NCBI RefSeq assembly: GCF_900093605.1
Contig: NZ_FLYE01000001.1
Span: 1 to 64,000 of the forward strand
Direction: 5' to 3'
Origin: Candidatus Terasakiella magnetica
GTDB lineage: Bacteria > Pseudomonadota > Alphaproteobacteria > Rhodospirillales > Terasakiellaceae
Length of the DNA: 64,000 nt
Below the pieces are notes generated by a model. The model searched no databases. It had not been told where the DNA came from and worked only from the letters and a program-made list of their open reading frames with translations. The stretch's first letter is position 1, and every line of letters starts with the position of its first letter. A program made the translations under genes and the position numbers. Of the stretch, positions 1-12,700 are shown in pieces.

Positions 1-36
1 TTTTTTTGTGCCTGAATTTCTACAAATACGGATCAT

Positions 37-53
37 CCCTATAACGAGTAGGG
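37..53. promoter_or_regulatory. Inverted repeat upstream of small gene
   Basis: Five-base arms CCCTA and TAGGG are separated by seven bases, followed by ACATGG, about 115 bp before the first gene. It loosely resembles two tighter elements (CCCCTA-AA-TAGGGG upstream of the giant gene and CCCTAT-TT-ATAGGG upstream of the cold-shock gene). It could be a protein-binding site or a leader hairpin, and chance is also possible. Confidence 0.25.
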
Positions 54-168
54 ACATGGCTTTGATTTTGATGAAGTTTTTCTTAAATCATTATATCCGT
101 GTATTGATTTCTTGTGAAATATGATCTAAATGTAGAAAGGTTTTAAAAAACGAACTTAAGGTACTATT

Positions 169-342
169 ATGAAAGCTGAAGATCACAGAAAAGTTGCTCA
201 GTGGCACATGAAACAAGCTGACCTGCACGAAGCAAGTGGCGACTACTCTTGTGGCTGCCCTGCAGACGCACAAAGCCGTCGTATCATCGAAATCGTTGAT
301 TCAGGCGTTATCGAAGAAGAACAAGAGTGCTCTTTGAACTAA
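169..342 (+). CDS. Small 57-residue cysteine-containing protein, unknown function
   Basis: I do not recognise this protein. The frame opens with ATG eight bases after a good ribosome-binding site (TAAGG at 157-161) and ends in TAA, with a rho-independent terminator 27 bp further on, so it looks like a complete monocistronic gene. The product is acidic and hydrophilic with no signal peptide or membrane segment, so it is probably cytoplasmic. Residues 1-24 look helical (MKAEDHRKVAQWHMKQADLH...). A Cys-Gly-Cys-Pro motif follows at residues 28-31, then a short helix and a Glu-rich tail with a third cysteine (residue 54). The cysteines could bind a metal or be redox active, but that is inference. 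Confidence 0.72.
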   Translation: MKAEDHRKVAQWHMKQADLHEASGDYSCGCPADAQSRRIIEIVDSGVIEEEQECSLN

Positions 343-369
343 GGTTTTCGAGTTTCTTCGTTTTAAAAA

Positions 370-395
370 GTCGACCCAATGTGGTCGGCTTTTTT
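370..395 (+). terminator. Rho-independent terminator after the 57-residue gene
   Basis: A seven-base-pair stem (GTCGACC with GGTCGGC, one G-T pair) around a six-base loop is followed directly by six T residues. It ends the small upstream gene and insulates it from the giant gene. Confidence 0.8.
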
Positions 396-785
396 GCGTT
401 TTAGGGGGGGTGTCTTGTTCCAATACGTGCTCAACGTGTGATTTCTATGAATAATGACATGTTTAACTCTTAAATTATGTTCTTCTCCCCTAAATAGGGG
501 ATGGGTAAAACAGTATAATTTTATATAAATTTAGATCTAGGTGTAGATACGTATAGATACATCTGGTAAATTTAATGCTGATTTATCAACTAAAAATAAA
601 CAAATGACGTTGATGCTAGGAAAGACAGTTCGTACAGACATCGTATATGTGAATTGATTTTCGTACAGCTTGAGGGATTTTTAGGGCTTTGGATTTTTTA
701 AGCCACCAATAGATGTTGCAATACTGGGACAACCAGAATGTATAAAACATAATGCAACAAAAAGACTTTTAACGCGGGCAGGTTA
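396..785 (+). other. Long leader region of the giant gene, no gene seen
   Basis: About 390 bp, AT-rich, with no convincing reading frame on either strand. It holds the palindrome-plus-TATAAT element annotated separately and the weak Shine-Dalgarno-like run GGGCAGG just before the giant gene's ATG. If transcription starts near 525, the untranslated leader is about 260 nt, long enough for post-transcriptional control. No known riboswitch fold was recognised. Confidence 0.5.
487..519 (+). promoter_or_regulatory. Palindromic element with candidate -10 box, giant gene leader
   Basis: CCCCTA-AA-TAGGGG (487-500) is followed by ATGGGTAAAACAG and a perfect TATAAT (514-519). The block from TAGGG through TAAAACAG recurs almost unchanged (about 16-17 of 19 positions) before the cold-shock gene at 62146-62164. 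The palindrome sits where a -35 box would be, which would suit an activator or alternative holoenzyme site. No clear -35 box is visible, so this is a candidate only. Confidence 0.45.
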
Positions 786-3700
786 ATGAACTTTTTTGAT
801 CGGACTGGACAGTCGCCATATTCTGGGAAGGCGGCTGGTACCATTTATAAGCAGGACGAAGCAAGCATCGTTCTGCCTTCTGATTTCAATATTGCAACTG
901 TGCAGTTTGAACGATTAGGTCCTGATCTCAAGATCATATCTGCCAGTGGTGAAACAATCCTCATCACCAATTATTTTGCCAACGGCCAAGCTACCGAGAT
1001 CATGTTGCCCAATGGTGTGGTGCTGCCCGCGCACATCATTGCAAAACTTGCTGGTCCCCTTGCGCCAAAACAGTTTGCCCAAGCTGCTGGCCCCGGCGGG
1101 GCCGAAGCTATTGGTACGGTTGAAACCGCTGATGGTTTGGTGGAAGTTGTGCGCGCGGATGGTCGTCGTGAAACTTTGGCGGTTGGCGATGCTGTTTTCC
1201 AAGGTGATGAGCTGGTCACAGCTGATGGTGCGGCTGTGGGGATTATCTTTGCCGATGAAACCACTTTCGCCCTTGGCGAAGCCGGACGTATGATCCTAGA
1301 TGAGATGGTCTATGATCCGGGTGGGGACGAGGGCTCTTTAAACATGACGCTCTTAAGTGGAGCTATGACCTTTGTGTCGGGCTCCATTGCCAAGGTTAAT
1401 CCTGATGCCATGAGCATCACAACACCCGTTGCGACCATTGGTATTCGTGGTACGGCCGGTGTTGTTAAATCCTTTAATGGCGGGGCAGAGGCTGTTCTTT
1501 TACCAGAGTTGGCAGGTAATGGCGATGCGCTTGACCCCAACCAGCAAGGCCCCAATGTTGTTGTGGGGGAAATCCAGTTTGGTGATAAAATCATCAACAA
1601 GCCCGGCTTTGGTGCGACAGCAGATCAAAACGGCAATGTGAGTGAGCCGCGCCTTTATACCCCTGATGAGATCGGCCAGATGGCGGGGAACTCTGTCTCC
1701 AGCCTGCCTAATAGCGAAAACCTTATCCCACAAGGTATTTTAAAAGCCATCAGCAAAGGCGGGAAGCCTGAAAATAAACACACCGACGGCTTAAATGACG
1801 ATCCAGAGATTGATAATGATACGGCTGATGCGCTCACCGATATCTTTAACCAATTTGCTGAGTCCGCCAGTAATATTGAAGCCTCATTGGCTTTGGCAGA
1901 AAGCGCGCTTGGTGATCTCGCGCAAGAGGCTGATGAAGCCGCTGAAGCGGCTGTTTTTAATCTGTTAGAAGAAATCAATGCAGAAGAGGTCGCCAATACG
2001 GCCTATGCCACTGACCTGCAAACGATCATTGATAGTATGACAACTGTGGTGGATACGGCCTCTACCACAGAAACGTCGGCCTCAACAGCTGCGACAAAAA
2101 TTACCACATGGATTGAGGGTCAAACTGAAACAGGCACGCTGAGTTCCATCAGTTCGTCGGCCTCAACCATCAGCTCAACGGCTACCAGTGTGCTTGAAGC
2201 TTATGGGGCGGCAGCTGCCCTTGGTCAATCAGCCTCGGCAATTTCACAATTGGCGCAATCGGCTTTACTTTCCCTCACCACGCTGGATGATCCTTCCTTA
2301 ATTATTGCGGAACTGCAGGAGTCTGTCAGTGAAGCTGTGAGTGCGGCTAGTGAAATTGCACTTGTTGTGGCAGCAGCAGAAACAGCGTCTTGGGCAGCAG
2401 CGCGCACCGCACTTACGGCTGCAGAAACCGCCATTGCCAATGGGGAAGATGGGGCTGCGGCTGCGCGAAGTGCCATTGTTGCCAGTGTTGATTCCGATGA
2501 TGGTGGTCAGCTGACCTATATGGAAGAGGCCTTGCGCGATGCCTTGGGGACAAGTGGGGCTGATCGCGAACTGGTGACATCTTTTACCAAACGTGTTGCC
2601 AATATTGAAACGAGTTTTACAACAGACCTTGCCACGCTCGCCTCAGGGACCGAGCTTGAAAGTATTGTGACTGCGGCGAAAGATGTTGTTGTTAAAACAG
2701 CCCTTTCTGCGGCTAAGGCTGATCTGGTGATCAAGGCAGCATCAGCTGATGATATGGATGATCTGGCAGATGAAGCGCGTGTTGCAGGTGAAGATGCTTA
2801 TGATTATGTCAATGGTGATGGCAGTAGTATTACAGGGTTGATCAGTCTGGCCAAAACCCACATTGATGCAAAGTTTGTTGATATTCCAAGCTATCTGACG
2901 GGTATTTTCACGACAGTACAGCAGAAAGTGACGGATATTGACAGTAAGGCGGATGCGGGGACGCAGGCCAACAAGCTTGTTTTTAACGCAACGTACAAGG
3001 CGGCTAATGATAAGGGCCATATCACGCAAGATGATATCAGTGATGTGATTGGTTTTATGAATGAGGCTAAGGTGGCTCATTCTACGGCGCTTGCCAAGCT
3101 GAGTGTTGAGGACGGCGATTTTGATGCTTCTTTAAAACTGCTTGATAAAGCCTCAGGTGAAGTTCTTTCAGCCCTGTTGGATTTTACAGCGCAAAACGCG
3201 CGTGCAGAAACCTATGAGAATGGTCGCACGAAGATACTAGAAGGTACGGACCTTGCCGTTAATGATCGTGATGCCAATGATTTTGATGATGATATTGGCT
3301 TTAATATCTCTAATGCGGCTGGGATTGACGGTCTTTCAGAAGCCAAAGCCTATCTTGAATATTTCACGGGCAAAGCAGCGGCAGATGGTAACCCCGCTGT
3401 TGTTGGTGCGGTTGAAAAAGCCCAAGGTGATTATGATCTGGCGGTGCAGCTTTCTAGTGATTTTCTAAAAAATGGTAAGCTGACGACAAATCTTGATTTT
3501 AACCTTGATACGCTTGATACGACCTATAGCGATGCCGCAGCCTTAACCAACAAAGACGATATCAAGGCCAAATTGGCTGGTATGGTCTTGATTGCAGAAC
3601 AAAAACTGGCAGCAGAAACCACCTTGCAAGATTATGCCAAGCAATTGGTCGATGTGTGGCAAGGCGCTTATAATCAGGCCAACAACCTTGCGGGCAGTGA

Positions 3701-6700
3701 GCGTGCCAAGGCTAATGATCTTGATGATGTGCTCAGTGATGCCAAAGAGGCAGAAACATTGGTGCGTGAAGCCGCCAATGAGGCGTTAAAGGACCTGCTG
3801 AGCGCCCAAGGTGATGTGTCTGAGGCACAAAACTCCATTGCGGCCTGGGAAGCCAAACTGACGATTTTGCAAGCACGTGCGGAAGTTGAAGCCCAGCTGG
3901 CTATTGATGATGCGCTCAGTGATGCGCGTAAATTAGCAGAGATTGCTTTACAACAATCCGAAGTGGCTGAAGCCAAAGCCAAGGCCGCAGCTGTGATTGC
4001 AGGTAATATCGAGATTTCCGGTGATCGCGACCAAGACCTGATTGATCTTAAAGCCTTAAAAGGTGAGGCGCAAACCGCACGTGATAATGCGGAATTTGCC
4101 TATAAAGCCTTTGAAAGTGAAGTTGCGAAACTTGATCAGGATGATAAGCCGACCATTGATGTTGAGGTTAATAGCTATAATATCAGTGCCAATGACGGGG
4201 CCTTAACGCGGGCGCAGGCGATTAAAGACTATCCGGTGCCACCAAGTGATTTGGATGCAGCAATTTCCAACATCCAGACGCTTCTTGCTTCGACCAAAGC
4301 GGCCTTTGATGAGGCGGCAAAACAGGTCACGAGTGCTGAAAAGTCACAAGCGGTTGTCGATGCGGTAATCGCAGGTAATGTGGAAGAATTGCGCCTTGCC
4401 AAAGAAGCCGCTGCGGAAGCGGTGCGCCAAGCTGAGGCTGAAGCCATTGATGCAGCCATTGATCGCGCGCTTGCTGCCCAAAATGAAATTACTGCAGCCT
4501 ATGAAGCCATTAAAGATATTAAATCCAGTGCCGAACAGGTTAAAAACCTGGGCGCAGATACCACAGCTGGCGCTGATAGTCTGACCCATTATGGCAATGT
4601 GGGCGACGATTTTGACGCCATTGAAACACGCGTTAGCCTTGTGGCTGGTGAGATCAAAAATGCCAAGGCGGAAGCTACAAGTGGCACAGGCACAGCTGAG
4701 AAAGCGCGCGGGTTTGCCAAAAGTGCAGAAGAACTTGCCAATCAGGCAAAGACCTTACTTGAAGAGGCCAAGGCGGACTTACAAGGTGCGGGTAAAAAGG
4801 TTATTGATGCGGTTCGAGACGAGATTGGCACAGAAGATGCCAATGGGGATTTCTCAGGCCTGCTCGATGAGTCTGCTGTTGAGAAAAAGAATGCCTCAGA
4901 CCAGTTTAAACTGGCTGAAACTGCAGAAGGCGGGGTGGCAAATCTTTTCCCGCTCAGTGGGGGTAAAAGTCAGGTTGTTGCGATTTTGGATGCGCAACAG
5001 GCCCTTGATGATGCGGCTATGGCGGCGGAAGTTAAGGCCTATGTTGATTTTTCTGATGGGGATGATGGAACGGTTCCAGCGGCTAATTCCAAGCTCATGC
5101 AGCTTAAGGGCTTTGAGAAAAATGTAGCCGATACGGTGACACCTGCTTCTAATGCAGAAGATGCGGCTGATCTGGATGCAGATCGCGCGGATACACTTTT
5201 AGAGATCGCCAAGAAGGTTCTTGATCTATCGGCTCTAAAAGGTGATGCAGCTAACTTTGATAGCAGTGATTTTGGTGTTTATTCTGCGCGCGTTAAAGAG
5301 ATCAGTCAGACCAATGGGCGTATCCATAACCATGTGGGGGATGCCTCTGAATCGGTTCAGAAAATCACCCAGATCAATAATGCGATTGAAAGTTACGAAG
5401 AACTCTGGTCGGCGATCCTAAATGCGGAAAATCAGGCGATTGAGGCAAAGAAAACAGCGCAAAAAGCCGCTGATGATGCCGCCCTTGATGCTGAAAATGC
5501 CGCTAAAGAACGCGCAGCGCAAAAAGAAGCGGAAGATCAAGCCGCCACAGCTCAGGCAAAAACCTTTGAAAGCGATGCTGAAATAGCACGTCTGGCAGCA
5601 GAAAAAGCTTTGGGCCAAGCCCGTGAAGCCGCGATTAACGGGGATCAGGAAGCTGCGCAAAGCTATCTTGATACGGTTCAAAAATATGCCGATGAGGCGC
5701 AAGCTGCGGCTCAGGCTGCTTCAAATGCAGCAGCGGGTCATGGTAGTGATGCGGAAACCGCCGCCCTTGGCGCGCGCGAAGATGGTGTGGCTGCCCAAGG
5801 TTTTGTGGGTCAGGCAAAAGCTGCGGTGAGTACTGCTGGTGATGCGGCCAATGCAGCGGATTTTTGGCGCAATGGTAGTGCGACTGCAAAAAAACTAACT
5901 GCGGCTGATGATAAGACATCTGCAGAAAATAACGAGGCTTCCGCCCAAGTTGCGGTGGGCAATGCGTTAGGCGATCTTGATACTTCGCGCGCAGCACTGA
6001 CGGCTGCTGAGATCAAGGGCGCGGCCTCGCAAGCGGCTTATAACAGTCTGGTGGATGCAGCCAAAGAAGCCAACGATAAGGCCAAGGATATTTTGGCAAA
6101 GCAGGGCGGGGATGAAAGCCATGCGATTTATCGTGCGTGGAATGCGGCGGCTAAAGCGGCTGATGATGCCAAAGATAACGCCTTTGATGCGGTTAGTGAT
6201 GCGGTGCAATCATTAAAGGATGCGCAAAGCCGTTTTGAGGTTTCCCAAAGTACTTATGAGCGCGCGCTAAAGGCAGCCAGCAGTGCCGCAGACCAGCTTG
6301 CTGATGCGGTTAGTGATGCGGCCTTTGCCTCTGTCTTTGAACAATTGGGCCGTAGCGTATCTGAAGCACAAGTGGATTTCAGGCTATCAACGGCGCAATC
6401 TGATCTTGATGACTTGCTTGAAAGCATTTCTGCGCGCCTAAATGATGTGAGCACGAAGGCGACGACAGCCAATGTCCATGCTCAGGATGATGCTGATTTT
6501 GATCTGGCAAAGGTACGTGATGCTTATGATAAAGCAGATAGTACAGAAGATGCGCTTGGTCTTTTAGCACAAGCCCAAACCAATAAAGAGTCTGCCGATA
6601 GCCTTTATGCCAAAACCCAGACGGACCTTGAGCTTTATTATGTTCAGCTTGATAAGGTACAGTCTAACGGGGTGATGATTGACGGTGGCACGCTGGCTGA

Positions 6701-9700
6701 TTTTGATGCCTCAGCCAAAGGCAACGCCACATGGCTTAAACTTGATAGTGACAATGTGATCCATAGCTCAAGCTTTGAGAAATACGTTGCAAGCCTTGCC
6801 AGTGTTGATTTAGCTGGCAAAAAAGCTGATCAAGCTGCACAGTCATTAGAGAGTGTGCGCGCCAAGGTGCAAGAAATTTCCCAGATCGTCTCTAAGGCGG
6901 AAAGTTTAGCTGGGGAGAAATTACTCGCAGCAGAAGCCGATCTGGATAAAGCGCAAGAAGCCTCCACCCAAGCCCTTGAGCGTGCAGAAAGTGCCGCCCA
7001 TGATGCGATTGATTCAGCCTTAAGTGCAACCACGGCAGTTGATGCTTCCATGGATGGGCTTAAAGTCATTTTAGAGGGGCAGGCCAATCAAAATGTAACT
7101 GACGCGGCAGACGCCCTTGATCGTGCCCTTACAAAAATCACCTCCGTGCAAAGCGAGGCCACAGGCTGGCGTGCAAGCGGCACTTCTGTCACCTCAGATG
7201 AAATAACAAATGTTCAGGCGATCTTTGGTGATATCGCCTCAAGTAACCCCACAGACCTGATTGACCAACTTGTCTTGGCGCACTCAAAGATCAGTGCGGC
7301 TATTACGGCTGGGTTTGGGGCCAATACCTATGCGCGTGATGCCGCCCTTGAAGTGCAAAAAGGCTTAAACGCGCTTTTAGAAGAAAAAGGCGTTTCTTCT
7401 GATCTTTCAGATGATGCTGGTGCGGTGGTTTCTGCCCTTGAAGCGGTGGATCAACTGAGCACAGCAATTACTCAAAATGCTACCGCGCAAGGCTCTTCCA
7501 TTGCAGCAGGCACAGATGCAGCGGGCATTACAGCTGCAAAAGCAACAGCGGCTGCGGCTAGCCTTGTCGCGCAAGCTGCGGAAAAAACGGCGAGCTTTGC
7601 CGGGACTGCACAAACTGCGGTTAAAACCGTTTCTGATATTCAGGCACAAAAATCCCTCGCCGACGCCGATGACGCCTCGCGCAGCCAGATTGAAGCCGAT
7701 ATTGAGGCCATCACAACAGCTGCGCGTGAGGCTGAAAGTGCTGTGGGCCAAGCCAAAACGGCTGCAGGCGAGGCCCTTGCGGCCTATACGGGGGCTAAAG
7801 GCGAAAAAGACAGCGCCCAAATTCATGTGGATAATCTGTCTGCCAAAGCACAATTTGCCCAAGATGCCAAAGACAAACTGATTGATTTTGAAGCTGCAGA
7901 CAAGGTGGTGATGGAAAATGCCACCCATCTGAGTTTTGTTGAAACCGCTTATGGTTTTGATACGGATGAGGCCACCACGCGGGCCAAGATTGATGGTGAC
8001 AGCACCATTAGTGATAATTCCATCGTGAGCTTTAGCGATGGCACCCATACGTTTATCTATGTCAAAACAGAAAATGCCGACCCTTATAAAGATTTCTTTA
8101 TTGAGCTGAGCAATTACACCGCCCCTGTGAGCGCTGATAATATCGATCTGGTTAATGGCAATGATTATAATAAAATCTTTGGCACAGCGGGTGATGATGA
8201 CTTAACGGGCCTCAATGGGGGGGCGGATAATGTGGCCGATGCCATTGACGGTTTGGGTGGGGCAGATACCATCTCAGGCGGTGTTGGTGGGGATGCCTTT
8301 GTCTATCATGGCTATACGGACCTTCAGTCTAAAGCCTCCATCCTTGATGATCTGGCAAAAGCCAAATCGGCACTGGCTGAAGCCGTTTCAGCCATGGAAA
8401 ATGCCAAGACAGCCTCAGATAAAGCCACGCAAGCCCATCTTGATACCAAAGAGGCTATTGATGAGCTCCTGCTTGATGTCAAAGCAGCAGCTGATCTTGC
8501 CAATGCAAGCTATGAAACGCCAGCTGATTTTAGCGGCTTTACAAATACATATGATGACACAAACGCTATCACGTCCGACTATCTGACGTATCTTGAAAAT
8601 ACCTTTGATAAAAGCAAAATCCAGACGGAATTTTTGCGCGATGATGTCTCAACAGTCAATGTAGATGAAAGCGATCTTGATGGGGACGGGGTGTCTAACA
8701 TCAAGGAAATCGCCAACGCGCGCAAATCCGCCCTTGAACAAGCCCAAGAAAGCCAGACGCAAAAAGACATTGCGTTGACCAATAAAACAACGGCCCTAGC
8801 TGAAGAAACAACCGCGTCAAACAGCGATGATGAAGCCCTTGGCCTGTTAAATTCTGCGACCACCACGCGCGCGACCTTTGATCAAACCGAAAAGCTATCG
8901 GGCTTTGTGGTGCAAAGCGATGCCTATGCTACAGATGTAGCTGATGAGATCAGCAACGGGGAAAGCGCAGCCAATGCCGCGCAGGTGGCTGCCCAAACAG
9001 CGGCGGATCGTTCCACCGATATTGATACCTATCCTGTTGCCAGTGAGCGCGAAGCCCAAGCACGCAGTTTTGCCACTGAGGCCCAAGCCCAGCAGGTTTT
9101 GGTCGAAGCGGCAGAAACCAACGCCTTTAGTGCTTTTAAAACTTCTTATGATGCGCTTATTAAGGCCTATGATGTGGTGGGGGATTCTGCAAATGAGCTC
9201 ACCGCTGAGCTTGGCGCTATTGGCACCACATACACCAGCCTTGATCAGGCCATAACAGCGCACGCAAACCTGAGCGCGCCTGATAATGATGTGGCCCTTG
9301 ATGCAGAAACAGCTGCCTTTACAGCCTATGAAGATGATTATAGCGATCTTGCAAGTGCGCTTAAGACGCAAATTGCCAATAAGTCCCTGACGGATTTACA
9401 AAAAGAGCTGGTCTTAAAGGCTGAAAGCGTGGTCAGTGATGCGCTTGGCGAGCTTAAAGAAATTATCGGTCATCACGCAGCTGCGACCAATTCTGCCTTT
9501 AATGCGGATGCTTCAGCCGATAACGCAGCAAATGCAACCCTTGCCATTGCCAAAGCGGTTGAAGCCTATGAGGCAGAAGCTGATCAGGCAAATAGTGATG
9601 CTGCCAATGCAGCACAAAGCGCAAATACAGCGGCTGATGATAATGATGCACAAACCGCAACAGATGCAGCCGGGCTTGCCGATGCGATTGAGGCTGATAT

Positions 9701-12700
9701 CACGAGCGTTCAGGGCAAAATTCAGGCGCTGATTGATGGCAATCTGGAAAGCAACAAGGGCGTTTTGGGCAGTACAACCCACACAGACCTTGTTAACCAG
9801 TTAAGCACCTTGAAACAAACAGCAGGTGATTTGCTCAGTGATGTCAGCGCGGCAGAAACAGCGGCGAAAACAGCAGCGTCAAATGCACAAGGCTATGCGG
9901 GCGAGGCCAATACGGCTGCCAGTGTGGCTGTGGACCCCAATGCAGCCGGCGCTGTGGCCCAAGCCAAGACACTGGCCCAAACCGCGCAAACCGCAGCTGA
10001 AAATGCCCAGGAAGAAGCCCAGATCACCTTGGCAAACCGGTCTAATCTTGAGCGTATGCAAGGTGATACCGGCGCGCTTGAAGATGGTTATAGCCAGCTT
10101 GAAAGTCTGGTTCAAAACAAGATTGATTTGGCTAAAGAAAAGGCCGAGGCCGATGCGGTGCCGATCGCTCAAGATGATGCTTTGGAAGTTAATGAAGATA
10201 CAGCGCTTATTCTTGATGATTTGATCCTGTCAAATGACAGTCGCGCAGATAACGGCGCGCTTAGCATCATCAGCTTTAGCTCGCCCGCCCATGGTGAGAT
10301 TACGCAAAATGGGCAAGGGCAATATGTCTATCAGGCAAGCGAGAATTATGCCGGAAGTGACAGCTTTACCTATATGATCTCCAATGGGGATGGCAAGTTT
10401 GCAACCGCGACCGTAAGTGTTGAAATTCAGCCGCAAAATGACAGCCCCATTACGGTGACCGATTATGCAACAGCAGCCAATGAGCTCACCACGGTGAACA
10501 TGAGCTTGTTGCAAAACGATATTAACCTTGATGAAGGTGATCAGCTCAGCATTACAGCTGTCGATACAACAAACGCTAAGGGAAGCGTGACCATCTTGGA
10601 TAATGGGCGTGTGGCCTATACCCCTGATCCAAGTGATCCGAGCATTGAGGCTTTGGGCAGTGGCGATACCTTACAGGTCAGCTTTACCTATACGGTGAGC
10701 GATAGTGGGGGCTTGACCTCTACCGGGACCGCCTATGTGACCATTACCGGGACGAACGATTTACCGGTGATTAGTGATATTGCGGCAAGTTTTGCAGAAG
10801 ACACGGCCTTTACCTTTTCTGAAAGCCTGTTTGCAGGGGGCTTTGAAGATCTTGAAGGCGATAGTTTATCACATGTGCAGATCACCCAGTTGCCTGCCAA
10901 GACGGTGACAGACGCCAATGGCAATAGCTATCTTGATAGTGATGTGGGCACCTTAAAGCTTAATGGCACGGACGTTAACCTGTTTGATGTGATTGAAGCC
11001 AGCAAACTGGCCCAGCTTGTCTTTACCCCGGCGACTGATTTCTTTGGTGAGCTGAGCTTGCAATGGAAAGGTTCTGATGGCACCACTTATTTAGATACAA
11101 ATGGGGCTGCCCAGCCTGTTTTTTCTGAAAATGAAGCTTCCTTAAGCTTTACAGTTAATGCGGTAAATGATGCCCCAAGCGGCAGTGCAAGTGTGGCTGT
11201 GAGTGGGGATGAAGATAGTGTCATTACGGGCACGATTGGGGTGACAGATGCTGATGGGGATGCGCTGTCTTATGTGCTTGATAGCACGGCAAGCCCATCC
11301 TATGGCACGGTATCGATTAACGCGCAAACGGGTGAATATAGCTACACACCAAATGAGAATTATGCCGGGTCTGACAGTTTTGCTGTGATTGTGAGTGATG
11401 GAAACGGTGAAAGCCTGACCCAGAGCGTGAATGTGACGCTTAATGCGGTAAATGACACCCCCACAGCCATTGCATTAAACAATCTCAGCTTTGATGAAAA
11501 TGAGAAGGGCGCAGTTGTAGGCCAGCTGAGCACAACAGACCCTGATAGTGGGGATCGTCATAGCTATAGTGTTAATAATCCACTGTTTGAAGTGGTGCAG
11601 GGCACTTTAAAACTTAAAGATGCCTATGATTTGTCTTATCGCGATACTCAAAGCGTTGCCGTGACGGTTACAGCAACGGATTTAGGCGGTAAAACAACAA
11701 GCCAGAGCTTCACCCTTGGCGTAAATGACGTTAATGAAGCCCCAACCGATATTACTTTATCCAACGCCTCTGTTTTTGAAGCAGAAGCTGGTGCCTTTAT
11801 CGGTAGCCTAAGCGTGCTGGATAAAGATGCGGCTGACCAGGATGACACCACTGCCTTTACCTATATTGTCTCAGATGAGCGTTTTGAGGTGGTTGAGGGC
11901 GTGCTCAAGCTGAAAGATACCATCAGCCTTGATGCGGAAAGTGAAACCTCTATTGAACTCACCATCGATGCGGTAGATACGGCTGGAAATCATCTGGAGA
12001 TTGACGGCTCCACCCAAGCCAAATCCTTCATTATTGAGGTCAGCAATATCAATGACGAAGGCCCAAGTGTGGTCAGTAGCGTCAATGCGCTCGATTTAAA
12101 TGGATCAACGGATTATCTGGATGTTGGGCGCGGGAGTGATGCGAACCTTGCGATCACAGGTGATGTCACACTTGAAGCTTGGGTTAAGTTTGATGCTTTA
12201 CCTAGCTCAATGGCTCCATTATTCACGTTTGAAGCGACTGGAGAGTCGCTTGATACAAATATTTTATATACTTTCATGGTCGGCAGTTCCGCTAACCTTT
12301 GGGTCCTTCATGAAGTAGATTCTTCAGGCAGTAATACTGGTGGGGCATCTTCTCCAAATGATGTCGTCGTTTCAAATTCTTGGCACCATTTTTCTGCTGT
12401 TCGTGATGACCTTGCCGAAACATGGACCATCTATGTGGATGGTAGTATTGTTGCAGGGCCATATGATTATAGCGGAGATGGTAAAGCAATAGGAGGTGTT
12501 TTATCTTCCCTTTATATTGGGGGTGATCCTCTTAATTCTGATTATATTGATGGTCAAATGGCTGATGTGCGCATCTGGAACACAGCGCGCAGCCAAGATG
12601 ATATTCAGGCCAATATGCATCAAATTATCGACCCAAGCACAGAAGGGCTGGTGTCGAATTGGATTATGGACGGTGATGGTACTGTTCAGACGATCTATGA

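Noticed and set aside
786-890. LapG-type protease sites (TAAG/PAAG) near the giant protein's N-terminus
   Set aside because: Only KAAG and QAAG are present, and no LapD/LapG genes are seen, so a LapG-cleaved retention module is not supported.
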